Shown here piece after piece: positions 32,602-40,799 of a DNA stretch of 64,000 nt. The stretch comes from Actinoplanes octamycinicus (GTDB lineage: Bacteria; Actinomycetota; Actinomycetes; Mycobacteriales; Micromonosporaceae). How positions within the stretch are numbered: position 1 is the stretch's first letter; every line of letters starts with the position of its first letter. The stretch lies in the NCBI RefSeq assembly GCF_014205225.1, contig NZ_JACHNB010000001.1, positions 6,243,501 to 6,307,500 of the forward strand, in the 5' to 3' direction. The notes beneath the pieces were generated by a model. It was not told where the DNA came from and did not search any database. It saw nothing but the letters and a program-made list of their open reading frames with translations. The position numbers and the translations under genes were made by a program.

Positions 32602-33798
32602 GTGAAGAGCGTCGAGCGGTTGCGCTACGCCGCCCGGGCGCACCCCACGGCGGTGGACAGCCTGCTCGGCGCGTTGGTGTTCGGGATCAGCCTGGTGCCG
32701 GTGGCCCCGCCCGGCGGCCCGCCTCCGCAGCCGGTGACGGCCGGCTCGGTGCTGCTCGCACTGACCGGGTGCGGCGCTCTGGCTCTGCGCCGCCGCCATC
32801 CGTTGCCGGTCCTCGGGGTGGTCAGCGTGGCTGCCGCGGTCTCCCTGGTGACCTTGCAGACCCGCGGGTTCCTGGTGCTCACCGTGGGCATCGCGGCGTA
32901 CACGGTGGCTACTCGCACGTCTCGGCGCACCGCCGTGGCGGTCGGTACGGCCAGTGCCTTGACGCTCGGCGCCTGCGCCGTGGTCGCGCTCGATGTCGGC
33001 TGGCTCGATCCGGCGGTCGTGGTGCTGCTGCTGTGGTTCGGATTGGCCGTCGCGGCCGGCACCTCGGTACGCACCCGGCGCGACTACATCGCCGTCCTCA
33101 CCGAGCGGGCCCAGCGCGCGGAGCAGACCCGTGAGCAGGAGGCCCGCCGCCGGGTCGCTGAGGAGCGGCTGCGGATCGCCCGGGAGCTGCACGACGTGGT
33201 GGCACACCACATAGCGGTGATCAACGTGCAGGCCGGGGTGGCCGGACATCTGATCCGTGAGCAGCCGGCCGTCGCCGAGGACGCCCTCGGCCATGTCCGG
33301 GCCGCGGCCCGCACCGCTCTGGAGGAACTCGCTACGCTGCTCGGCGTGCTGCGCCGCGACGAGGAGTCTGGCCCGGACGCTCCCACCGAGCCGGCTCCGA
33401 GCCTCAGCCGGCTCGACGCGCTCATCGAGGCGTTCGCCGCCGGCCAGCCAGTGCGCTGGACGGTGTCCGGGCAGCCGCGGGCCTTGCCCAGCGCGGTCGA
33501 CGTGGCGGCTTACCGGATCCTTCAGGAGTCCCTGACCAACGCGTGCCGCCATGCCAGCGGCACGCCGGTGACGGTTCGGCTGACGTACGACGAAGCCGCC
33601 GTCACCGTCGAGGTCTGTGACGGCGGCCCGGCCGGCGCGGCGCCCGCGGCGTCGCCGGGTACCGGGCTGGGGCTGCTGGGTATGCGGGAGCGTGCCGAGT
33701 CGGTGGGCGGCACGTTCAGCGCCGGTCGCCGTCCGGAGGGCGGCTTCCGCGTTCATGCCGTGCTTCCGGCCCGCGCCACTCAGGAGGAGGCGGTATGA
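32602..33798 (+). CDS. Two-component sensor histidine kinase (HisKA_3 type)
   Basis: A 398-residue kinase of the NarX/DesK type. Five to six membrane segments lie in the first ~150 residues, with very short outside loops. A coiled coil follows, then the phosphoacceptor box IARELHDVVAHHIAVINVQA (His about 198). The ATPase domain has QESLTNACRHA (N-box) and GTGLGLLGMRERAE (G-box). The lack of a sensory outside domain suggests sensing within the membrane, as in cell-envelope stress kinases. GTG at 32602 is taken as start; a TTG nine bases upstream is possible. Its stop overlaps the response regulator start by four bases. Confidence 0.93.
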   Translation: MKSVERLRYAARAHPTAVDSLLGALVFGISLVPVAPPGGPPPQPVTAGSVLLALTGCGALALRRRHPLPVLGVVSVAAAVSLVTLQTRGFLVLTVGIAAYTVATRTSRRTAVAVGTASALTLGACAVVALDVGWLDPAVVVLLLWFGLAVAAGTSVRTRRDYIAVLTERAQRAEQTREQEARRRVAEERLRIARELHDVVAHHIAVINVQAGVAGHLIREQPAVAEDALGHVRAAARTALEELATLLGVLRRDEESGPDAPTEPAPSLSRLDALIEAFAAGQPVRWTVSGQPRALPSAVDVAAYRILQESLTNACRHASGTPVTVRLTYDEAAVTVEVCDGGPAGAAPAASPGTGLGLLGMRERAESVGGTFSAGRRPEGGFRVHAVLPARATQEEAV

Positions 33799-34472
33799 CG
33801 ATCCGGGTCGTGCTGGCTGACGACCAGACCCTGATCCGGGCCGGATTCCGCGCGTTGATCGATTCGGCGGCCGACCTCTCGGTGGTCGGTGAGGCGGCAA
33901 CCGGCGCCGAGGCGATCGAGCGGGTCCGTGACACCGGCGCCGATGTGGTGCTGATGGACATCCGGATGCCCGGGATGGACGGCTTGGACGCCACCCGCCA
34001 GATCACCGCCGACGAGAGCCTGGCCGGCACCCGGGTGCTGATCCTGACCACGTTCGAGGTCGACGAGTACGTCTTCCAGGCGCTTCGTGCCGGGGCGAGC
34101 GGATTCCTCGGCAAGGGCGTGGAACCGGCGGAGTTGCTGGCCGCCATCCGGACCATCGCCGCCGGCGAGGCCCTGCTGTCACCCAAGGCCGTCCGCGGGC
34201 TCATCGCCCGGTTCCTGGCCGAGCCCGACCCGGAGCCACGCACCGCGCCGGCCGTGCTGCGGGTGCTCACCGAGCGGGAACGCGAGGTGCTGTCGCTGGT
34301 CGCCGCCGGGCTCAGCAACGAGCAGATCGCGCAGCGGCTGGTGGTGTCGCCGCTGACCGCCAAGACGCACGTGAATCGGGCCATGGCCAAGCTCGGCGCC
34401 CGCGATCGCGCGCAGCTCGTGGTGATCGCCTACCAGACCGGACTGGTCCGCGCCGACCCGCCGGTGCAGTAG
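33795..34472 (+). CDS. NarL/LuxR-family response regulator
   Basis: A 225-residue response regulator. The receiver domain has DDQ acidic residues near the N-terminus, the phosphorylatable Asp in VVLMDIRMPGMDG (about residue 54), and the switch Thr/Lys in ILTTFE and GKGVEPAELL. The C-terminal LuxR-type HTH reads LTEREREVLSLVAAGLSNEQ, IAQRLVVSPLTAKTHVNRAM. It is coupled to the kinase by a GTGA/ATGA-type overlap. It probably activates the ABC transporter genes directly downstream, where an inverted repeat lies. Confidence 0.95.
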   Translation: MTIRVVLADDQTLIRAGFRALIDSAADLSVVGEAATGAEAIERVRDTGADVVLMDIRMPGMDGLDATRQITADESLAGTRVLILTTFEVDEYVFQALRAGASGFLGKGVEPAELLAAIRTIAAGEALLSPKAVRGLIARFLAEPDPEPRTAPAVLRVLTEREREVLSLVAAGLSNEQIAQRLVVSPLTAKTHVNRAMAKLGARDRAQLVVIAYQTGLVRADPPVQ

Positions 34473-34483
34473 GCGCCGGGCGG

Positions 34484-34505
34484 GCGTACCGCATTCGCGG
34501 TACGC
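34484..34505. promoter_or_regulatory. Inverted repeat between response regulator and ABC transporter genes
   Basis: GCGTACCGC-ATTC-GCGGTACGC has perfect 9-base arms, 12 bases after the regulator's stop. It could be a response-regulator binding site for the ABC operon or a short terminator; both readings are open. Confidence 0.5.
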
Positions 34506-34562
34506 GCAAGAGTCCGCAGGCGGCGGACGCGGCGCCGGTCCTACGCGGGCGACCGTAGATCC

Positions 34563-35483
34563 ATGATCGAAGTAGTCGAGCTGAGCAAGCGCTACGGCGA
34601 CAAGGTCGCCGTGGACACGTTGACGTTTCAGGTGCGGCCGGGCGTGGTCACCGGCTTCCTCGGGCCCAACGGCGCCGGCAAATCCACCACCATGCGCATG
34701 ATCCTCGGCCTGGACGCTCCGACCAGCGGCCGGGTGACCGTGAACGGCCGCCGGTACGCCGAGCACCGCGCCCCGATGCGGCAGATCGGCGCCCTGCTGG
34801 AGGCCAAGGCGGTGCACGCCGGGCGATCGGCCCGCAATCACCTGCTGGCCCTCGCCGCGACCCACGGAATCAGCACCCGGCGAGTCGACGAGGTGATCGA
34901 CGCGGTGGGGCTGCGGGAGGTGGCCGGCAAGCGGGCAGGCGGCTTCTCCCTCGGTATGGGGCAGCGGCTCGGCATCGCCGTGGCCCTGCTCGGTGACCCG
35001 GCCGTGGTGATGCTCGACGAGCCAGTCAACGGCCTGGACCCCGACGGCATCCGCTGGATCCGTGACCTGTTGAAGGGACTCGCCGCCGAGGGACGTACGG
35101 TCTTCGTCTCCTCGCACCTGATGAGCGAGATGGCCCAGACGGCGGAACATCTGATCGTCGTCGGCCGTGGCCGCCTGCTGGCCGACGTCTCGCTCACCGA
35201 GTTCACCCGGCGGGCGTCCCAGACGGTCGTGCGGGTCCGTTCGCCGCAGGCGGCCGCGTTGCGCGAGCTCCTCGCCGGGGCCGGCGTGACGGTCACCAGC
35301 GGCGAACCCGGCGCGCTGGAGGTGACCGGCCTGACCCGGGAACAGATCGGCGACCGGGCCGCCGCCGCCCGCATCACCCTGCACGAGCTCAGCGCGAGCG
35401 AGACGTCCTTGGAGGACGCGTTCATGTCGATGACCCGCGACGCCGTCGAGTACGCCGGCACCCCGGTTCGGAGCCCGCGATGA
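34563..35483 (+). CDS. ABC transporter ATPase (bacitracin/multidrug-export type)
   Basis: A 306-residue ATPase. Walker A is GPNGAGKST near residue 37. The signature is atypical (GGFSLGMGQRLGIAVALL, FSLGMGQ for LSGGQ), typical of the BcrA/DrrA-like lantibiotic and bacitracin exporters. Walker B is VVMLDEPVNGLD, with a switch His in VSSHLMSE. A C-terminal ~85-residue extension holds a small regulatory domain. It is encoded directly after a DesK-like two-component system, a common arrangement for envelope stress or antibiotic resistance, and overlaps the permease start by four bases. Confidence 0.92.
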   Translation: MIEVVELSKRYGDKVAVDTLTFQVRPGVVTGFLGPNGAGKSTTMRMILGLDAPTSGRVTVNGRRYAEHRAPMRQIGALLEAKAVHAGRSARNHLLALAATHGISTRRVDEVIDAVGLREVAGKRAGGFSLGMGQRLGIAVALLGDPAVVMLDEPVNGLDPDGIRWIRDLLKGLAAEGRTVFVSSHLMSEMAQTAEHLIVVGRGRLLADVSLTEFTRRASQTVVRVRSPQAAALRELLAGAGVTVTSGEPGALEVTGLTREQIGDRAAAARITLHELSASETSLEDAFMSMTRDAVEYAGTPVRSPR

Positions 35484-36304
35484 CGACGCCCACCGCACAC
35501 GCCGCTGTCCCGGCCGATGCCAGCGTCACCGTCTCGCGGGTGATTCGCGCCGAGTGGATCAAATTCCGTTCCCTGCGATCATCGCTGATCATGATGGCTG
35601 CCACGATCGCCGTCTTCGCCGCTCTCGGTCTCGGCTTCTCCGCCTTCCTGGCCGATGCCACCATCGAACCCGGCACCCCGGCTCCACCCGGCGGGCCGTC
35701 CTCGCTCGATCCGCTCGGCGCCAGCCTCGGCGGGGTGAACCTGGCCCAGCTGCTCATCGCGACCCTGGGAGTGTTGCTGATCGCCGGGGAGTACTCGACC
35801 GGCATGATCCGCTCCTCGCTGGCGGCGGTGCCACGCCGGTGGCCGGTCCTCGCCGGCAAGGTCGCGGTGCTGGCCGGCGTGTCGCTGGCCACGTTGGTGC
35901 CGACCGTCCTGCTGACCTTCGTCGGTGCGCAGACCGTGCTGGGGGACAAGGGCATCGCGCTCACCGACAGCGGAGTGCTGCGGGCGGTCCTCGGCACCGC
36001 CGGCTATCTCGCCGGCGTGGGCGTACTGGGCATGGCATTCGGCTTCCTGCTGCGTAACACCGCTGCCGCGCTCACCAGTGTGGTCGCCGTCCTGCTGATT
36101 CTGCCCGGCGTCGTGTCGCTGCTGCCGGAGAGCTGGTCCGACACGATCGCGCCCTACCTGCCGTCCAACGCCGGCCAGGCGTTCATGAGCATCGCCAGCG
36201 ATCCCGGCCTGCTTTCACCGGGGGCCGGTGCGGCCGTGTTCACCGGCTGGCTGGTGCTGCTGCTCGCGGCGGCGGTCACGGTGCTGCGCCGCCGCGACGC
36301 CTGA
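35480..36304 (+). CDS. ABC-2-type transporter permease
   Basis: A 274-residue membrane protein with about six helices. EWIKFRSLRSSLIMMAATI opens the first helix, as in BcrB-like partners. VLLIAGEYSTGMIRSSLAAV is the conserved cytoplasmic motif of this ABC-2 subfamily (GEYxxGxIRxxL). It pairs with the preceding ATPase to form an exporter, presumably for a peptide or lipid-like toxic compound. A bidirectional terminator follows 40 bases after its stop. Confidence 0.92.
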   Translation: MTTPTAHAAVPADASVTVSRVIRAEWIKFRSLRSSLIMMAATIAVFAALGLGFSAFLADATIEPGTPAPPGGPSSLDPLGASLGGVNLAQLLIATLGVLLIAGEYSTGMIRSSLAAVPRRWPVLAGKVAVLAGVSLATLVPTVLLTFVGAQTVLGDKGIALTDSGVLRAVLGTAGYLAGVGVLGMAFGFLLRNTAAALTSVVAVLLILPGVVSLLPESWSDTIAPYLPSNAGQAFMSIASDPGLLSPGAGAAVFTGWLVLLLAAAVTVLRRRDA

Positions 36305-36343
36305 GCGGGCCGGCGCCCTGCCGCCGCGCGGGAGGACGTGAGC

Positions 36344-36370
36344 GAGCCGGTCGCTGACCGCGACCGGCTC
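36344..36370. terminator. Bidirectional terminator
   Basis: GAGCCGGTCGC and its complement (perfect 11-base stem, 5-base loop) lie between the convergent ABC permease and GGDEF-EAL genes. Confidence 0.75.
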
Positions 36371-36390
36371 CCGCCTTGGCGCTGCCCTGC

Positions 36391-38982
36391 TCAGGATGAC
36401 GCCTGGGGCACTTTTCCCACGTCGCACAGGCGCATCGCCACGGCCTGCAGGTCGGTGTTCGGCACCGGGCGTGACCAGGTGTAGCCCTGGCCGCGGTGGC
36501 AGCCGAGCTGGCGCAGGGCGGAGGCCTGCTCCGGGCTCTCGACGCCTTCGGCGACGGTGCGCATCCCGATGGCCTCGGCGAGTTTGATGACCACCTCGCT
36601 CAGCGCGGTTCCGGTGCCGGGCCCGCTGACCGGGTCGACGAAGCTCTTGTCGATCTTCAGGATGGTGGCGGGGAGTTTCTGGACGTAGCTGAGCGAGCTG
36701 TAACCGGTGCCGAAGTCGTCGAGGGCGAGCTGCACACCGCAGGAGCGAATGGCGTGCAGGGTTTCCAGAGCCGCCTCCGGCGCGCTGATCAGCGCGGTCT
36801 CGGTGATCTCCAGGATGAGCCGCTCCGGCGGCAGCCCGCTGTCGGTCAGGGCCGCCCGCAGGTCGGCGAGGAAACGCGGATGGGTCAGCTGCCGTGCCGA
36901 CACGTTGACGCTGACCGTGGCCTCCGCCATGATCGGCGCTTCGTGCGGCCAGGCGGCGGCGTCCCGGCATGCCTGCTGGAGCACCCAGCGCCCCAGGTCG
37001 ACGATCAGACCGCTCTCCTCGGCCATCGGGATGAACCGGTCCGGCGGCTGCATACCCTGCCCGGGCCGGTGCCATCGGACCAGCGCCTCGGCACCCACCG
37101 GCCGCCCGGTGTCCAGCGCGATGATCGGCTGGTAGTGCAGCATCAGCTGGTTCTCGGTGATCGCCCGGGCCAGGGCGATCTCGTCGTTCATCCGCCGCTC
37201 CGCGCTGCCGGCCATGGCCGCGTCGAAGACGACGATCTGGTCCTTGCCCCGGCTCTTGGCCTGGCGCAGCGCGGCGTCGGCGTCACGGAGCACGCCAGCC
37301 GGGAAATGTTCCGGATCGTCGCAGGTGACGGCGCGGATCCCGACGCTGGCGCGCAGCACCAGCTCGTGCCCGCCGATGATCAACGGTTCCCGCAGGTCCA
37401 GCAGCAGCCGCTCGGCCAGCAGCGGCGCCCCGTCCGGCCCGCACGAGATGGCGGCGACGACCACGAACTCGTCGGCGCTCAACCGGGCCACCAGGTCCTC
37501 GGCCCCCACCGCGGCGCGGAGCCGTTCGCCCACCAGACGCAGCACCTGGTCGCCGATGGCGTACCCCAAGGCGTCGTTGACCAGCCGGAACCGGTCGAGA
37601 TTGATCAGCAGCAGGGCGGCCTGCCGCCCGTCCGCCTGGCGGGTGCGCCGGATGTGGTCGAGCAGCAGCCGCCGGTTGGCCAGGTCGGTGACCGGGTCGT
37701 GGGTCGCCTGCCAGGCCAGCGCCTCGCTGGTCCGTTGCCGCTCGACCACCCGGCCCAGCGCGAGACCGACCTGCTCGAGAGCCTGGACCAGGTCGTGTTC
37801 CGGCGCGGCGCTGCCGGTCGGCAGATAGAAGCCGAGCATTGCGGTGACCTCGCCGCCGGCGAGGACCGGCACCGCCATCGCGGAGCCGATCCCGCACTCC
37901 CACACGGCCGGTCCCATCGGTCCGAGGCCGGCCGGATCGGAGACGACCCGGGCGACGGCGTCCAACGGGAGCTGCTGCGGGGTCGGGGCGCTGTCCTCGC
38001 CGGCGAGCTGGCGCAGTGCGCATCCGGACTCCGGCGAGGCGTGCTGGTGGTCGGTGACGTGCCAGGCGACCGGCCCGCCGCCGGCGGTCCACGCCTGCCC
38101 GGCCCGCCACCCGAGCCGGGCGCAGACCTGTCGCACCACCTCGGCGGCCGCCTCGACGAAGGAGTTGGCGCTGTTCGCGGTGACCGCGGCGTGCCTGATC
38201 AGGGCGGCGGCCTGTTCGGCGCGCCGCTCGACGGTGACGTCCCGCGCGATCGCGGTGAACCGGGCGTGCCCGTCGTGCTGCCACGTCGACAGGGACAGCT
38301 CGGTCAGCAGCTCGCGGCCGTCGGCGTGCCGGGCCGCCACCTCGACGGTACGACCGAGGAGCGCCCCGCCGCCGGCCAGCAGATCTTGCAAGTGGGCGGC
38401 ATACGTCTCCCGTACGCGGGGCGGGACGAGGCCGTCCAGCGGACTGCCCAACATGTCGGTGGCGGGGTGACCGAACAGGCGCTCGGCTCCGCGGTTCCAG
38501 GCGACGATGATGCCGGTGTCGTCGATGGTGATGATGCCGTCGCCGGCGGTCCGCGTCTCGAGCAGTCGCTGCTGCGCGGCCCGCTCCTCGGAGAGCGACT
38601 CGATGGTGCTCAGCAGCTGCCAGGAGGGGCCGGTCTCCGGCCGGACGAGATAGCTGGAGACCAGGGCGACCAGCAGGGTGCCGTCGCGGTGCCGGTACTG
38701 CTTCTCCCGGACCACCGAGCGGCGGGCGCCGGAGATCAGGTCGCCCATCATCGCGACGTCGGAGTCGTGCTCGCCGGCCAGGGTGACCTCACTGAAGTGC
38801 CGGCCGAGCAGCTCGTCCACCCGGTAGCCGAGCAGGTCGGCGAAGGCGCGGTTGACCTCTACGTACTGGCCGCTGTCGTCGACGATGGTCAGGCCGGTGG
38901 AGGCATGGTCGAAGGCCGCGCGCAGCCATGCACCCGCCTGCGCCCGAGCGTTGTGCGCAACAGAACTGTCTTCGATCACCAT
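36391..38982 (-). CDS. PAS-PAS-GAF-GGDEF-EAL protein, probable c-di-GMP phosphodiesterase
   Basis: An 863-residue cytosolic signalling protein. There are two PAS domains (about 18-130, AAFDHASTGLTIVDDSGQYV; and 145-265, DGIITIDDTGIIVAWNRGAE), a GAF domain (about 270-430, with AVPVLAGGEVTAMLGFY), a GGDEF domain (about 440-600) and an EAL domain (610-855). The GGDEF active site reads LSADEFVVV, so the first two Gly are replaced and cyclase activity is unlikely. The EAL domain keeps GAEALVRWHRP, VSVNVSARQLTH, ILEITETAL, LDDFGTGYSSLSYV, KIDKSFV and AEGVES, so hydrolysis of c-di-GMP is expected. The start at 38982 gives a clean N-terminus. It is convergent with the ABC operon. Confidence 0.92.
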   Translation of the reverse strand: MVIEDSSVAHNARAQAGAWLRAAFDHASTGLTIVDDSGQYVEVNRAFADLLGYRVDELLGRHFSEVTLAGEHDSDVAMMGDLISGARRSVVREKQYRHRDGTLLVALVSSYLVRPETGPSWQLLSTIESLSEERAAQQRLLETRTAGDGIITIDDTGIIVAWNRGAERLFGHPATDMLGSPLDGLVPPRVRETYAAHLQDLLAGGGALLGRTVEVAARHADGRELLTELSLSTWQHDGHARFTAIARDVTVERRAEQAAALIRHAAVTANSANSFVEAAAEVVRQVCARLGWRAGQAWTAGGGPVAWHVTDHQHASPESGCALRQLAGEDSAPTPQQLPLDAVARVVSDPAGLGPMGPAVWECGIGSAMAVPVLAGGEVTAMLGFYLPTGSAAPEHDLVQALEQVGLALGRVVERQRTSEALAWQATHDPVTDLANRRLLLDHIRRTRQADGRQAALLLINLDRFRLVNDALGYAIGDQVLRLVGERLRAAVGAEDLVARLSADEFVVVAAISCGPDGAPLLAERLLLDLREPLIIGGHELVLRASVGIRAVTCDDPEHFPAGVLRDADAALRQAKSRGKDQIVVFDAAMAGSAERRMNDEIALARAITENQLMLHYQPIIALDTGRPVGAEALVRWHRPGQGMQPPDRFIPMAEESGLIVDLGRWVLQQACRDAAAWPHEAPIMAEATVSVNVSARQLTHPRFLADLRAALTDSGLPPERLILEITETALISAPEAALETLHAIRSCGVQLALDDFGTGYSSLSYVQKLPATILKIDKSFVDPVSGPGTGTALSEVVIKLAEAIGMRTVAEGVESPEQASALRQLGCHRGQGYTWSRPVPNTDLQAVAMRLCDVGKVPQASS

Positions 38983-39272
38983 GACTCCCCGTACGGCTGG
39001 AAGCGCCGGACACCCTGGTTCTGTTGATCGGCGCGGGCCGCGTCGATCTGAGCGTTGCGCCAACTGCCGACGGTGGGAGGGCGCGACTGGGGTGATCGGG
39101 GCGGCCGGATCGCCGCCCATGCCGCGGGCGGTTCCGCCAAGGGTGGCGGTGCTGGCCGGCCGCGGCCTCGGCGACGACCCGCGCCCTGCACGCCGGAGGA
39201 ACTACGCGGCGGTGTGGATCTCCGCACGCGGGCGAGGCGGCACTGCGGCTGGCGATGACGGCGACGTCGCCG
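38983..39272. other. Intergenic stretch without recognisable gene
   Basis: About 290 bases between the GGDEF-EAL start and the coiled-coil gene end. It must hold the promoter of the former. I saw no convincing palindrome or short gene. Confidence 0.4.
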
Positions 39273-39641
39273 TCAAGAGTTCCGTCCGTCGACCGTGCCC
39301 CATCGCTTCGCGTCCTCGTCGTCCCAAGCGGCGATCTCCCGATCGATGTCGTGCTGATCGGCGACGCGCTCGCGTTCGTCGAGCTGCGCCTCACGCAGAT
39401 CGAGCAGACGGTCCCGTTCGTCGGCCATGGATCGTTCCCGGTCGAGGGCGGCCTGCTGTCGCGCTGCCCGCTCGTCGCGGCGATCGGCGGCCTCGGCGCG
39501 CTGGTCGGCGGCGTGCTCCCGGCGCTGCAGGGCGGCCTCCCGCTCGTCGTTCGAGGCCTGCAACGCGCGCCCCGACGCGGCCGTCTCGGCGTCGATCTCG
39601 GCCTGTTCGTCCGCGGCGCTCGTGCCGCCATTTTTGGTCAT
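39273..39641 (-). CDS. Small highly charged coiled-coil protein
   Basis: A 122-residue protein made almost wholly of Glu, Arg, Asp, Ala and Gln. A long helix, about residues 12-105, shows heptad-like spacing (DEREAALQRREHAADQRAEA, ADERDRLLDLREAQLDERER). No signal peptide, Cys or membrane segment. It would form a long coiled coil, perhaps as scaffold or adaptor, but no family is recognised. The start is the ATG at 39641. It lies upstream of the GGDEF-EAL gene on the same strand, separated by 290 bases, so they need not be co-transcribed. Confidence 0.6.
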   Translation of the reverse strand: MTKNGGTSAADEQAEIDAETAASGRALQASNDEREAALQRREHAADQRAEAADRRDERAARQQAALDRERSMADERDRLLDLREAQLDERERVADQHDIDREIAAWDDEDAKRWGTVDGRNS

Positions 39642-39863
39642 CGCTTCACCTGGCATCGGGCGGGGCCGGGGTGTTGCCGCTCGCAGCACACGCCGACCGC
39701 GCGGCGCTACGCCTGAATCCTACCGGCCCGCGCTCCACAACAGCGCGAACTCTCGATGGAAGGATGCGTAAGGACTCGTGAGTTGGCCGAAAAATATGAC
39801 GAATCCGCTACTGCCCTGACCTGAGCCTGCCGTGCCATGACGCGCGGGTGCGGGCGCTGCCGA

Positions 39864-40706
39864 TCAGCGGGGTACGGTCATCTGCTGGGTGCCGATGGTG
39901 GCCAGCAGGTCGAGTTTGCTGCGGGCGTCGGTGCCCGGGCGTGGGGTGTAGACGACCAGATGCAGGTCCGAGCCCTGGGTGGTGAGCACATCGCAGTCCA
40001 GGGCGATGTCGCCGACGTCCGGGTGCTCGACGATCTTGCTGGCGCCCTGGTGGGCGGCGACCGACCCGCGGGTCCACAGCTCGCGGAAGCGGGGGCTGCG
40101 GTGCAGGCGGGCGACCAGCGCGGTCACGGCGGGGTCGCCGGGGTAGCGGCTGGTCGTCGCGCGCAGGTCGGCGACCAGGGACTCCTCGAAAGCGGCTCGC
40201 TCCGCCGGGCTCTGCCGGATCCGGTTCAGGCCGCCCTCGAAGTGCATGATCAGCACGTTGCGGGCCTCCGGGCCGCGTACGGTCGGATCGCCGAACGTGG
40301 CCGCGAGCAGCGCATTCCAGTGCAGCAGCTGCCAGGCCGCGTCGTAGACCGCGAGCGGGTGGCCGTCGAGCCGTTCGATGATCCGGTGGAGGCTGCCGGG
40401 GATGATCCGTGGCACCCGGTCCGGAGCGGCGGCGTGCCCGGCGAGGCGCATCAGGTGGGCCTGCTCGTCGTCGGACAGCCGCAGGGCGCGCGCCAGCGCC
40501 GAGCAGACCTGCGCGGACGGGGTGGGTGCGCGGCCCTGCTCGAGACGCACCACGTACTCGGCGGAGATGCCGGCCAGCACGGCGAGTTCCTCGCGGCGCA
40601 GGCCCGGCACGCGGCGCGGCGAGTGGTGCGGAAGCCCGGCGGCGGCCGGGTCGAGACGATCACGCCACGCGCGCAACGTGGCGCCGAGTTGATCCATGCC
40701 GACCAT
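39864..40706 (-). CDS. MmyB-type XRE transcriptional regulator (copy 3)
   Basis: A 280-residue regulator. The HTH has VPGLRREELAVLAGISAEYV and VRLEQGRAPTPSA, followed by HLMRLAGHAA. The MmyB ligand domain has WQLLHWNALLAATFG and ends in LDLLATIG. Either ATG (40706 or 40697) could be the start. It diverges from an aldo/keto reductase gene across 93 bases that contain an 8-base-arm inverted repeat, so it likely controls that gene. Compared with copies 1, 2 and 4 the regulator differs throughout, so these are old paralogues rather than recent duplicates. Confidence 0.9.
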   Translation of the reverse strand: MVGMDQLGATLRAWRDRLDPAAAGLPHHSPRRVPGLRREELAVLAGISAEYVVRLEQGRAPTPSAQVCSALARALRLSDDEQAHLMRLAGHAAAPDRVPRIIPGSLHRIIERLDGHPLAVYDAAWQLLHWNALLAATFGDPTVRGPEARNVLIMHFEGGLNRIRQSPAERAAFEESLVADLRATTSRYPGDPAVTALVARLHRSPRFRELWTRGSVAAHQGASKIVEHPDVGDIALDCDVLTTQGSDLHLVVYTPRPGTDARSKLDLLATIGTQQMTVPR

Positions 40707-40730
40707 GCTGCCACCGGCGGCCGGGCGCAG

Positions 40731-40751
40731 CCTGGTACGGCTGGTACCAGG
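40731..40751. promoter_or_regulatory. Candidate operator between XRE copy 3 and aldo/keto reductase
   Basis: CCTGGTAC-GGCTG-GTACCAGG is a perfect 8-base-arm inverted repeat in the middle of the 93-base divergent gap. CAGGCTGTGGC, shared with 5002-5012, follows 2 bases to its right. Confidence 0.6.
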
Positions 40752-40799
40752 ACAGGCTGTGGCTCCCCGGACCGCTGCCGGAGCGGCACGATCGTTGTC

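Noticed and set aside
36496..39027. An 843-codon open frame on the plus strand
   Set aside because: Antisense shadow of the GGDEF-EAL gene, whose domains and catalytic motifs are unmistakable.
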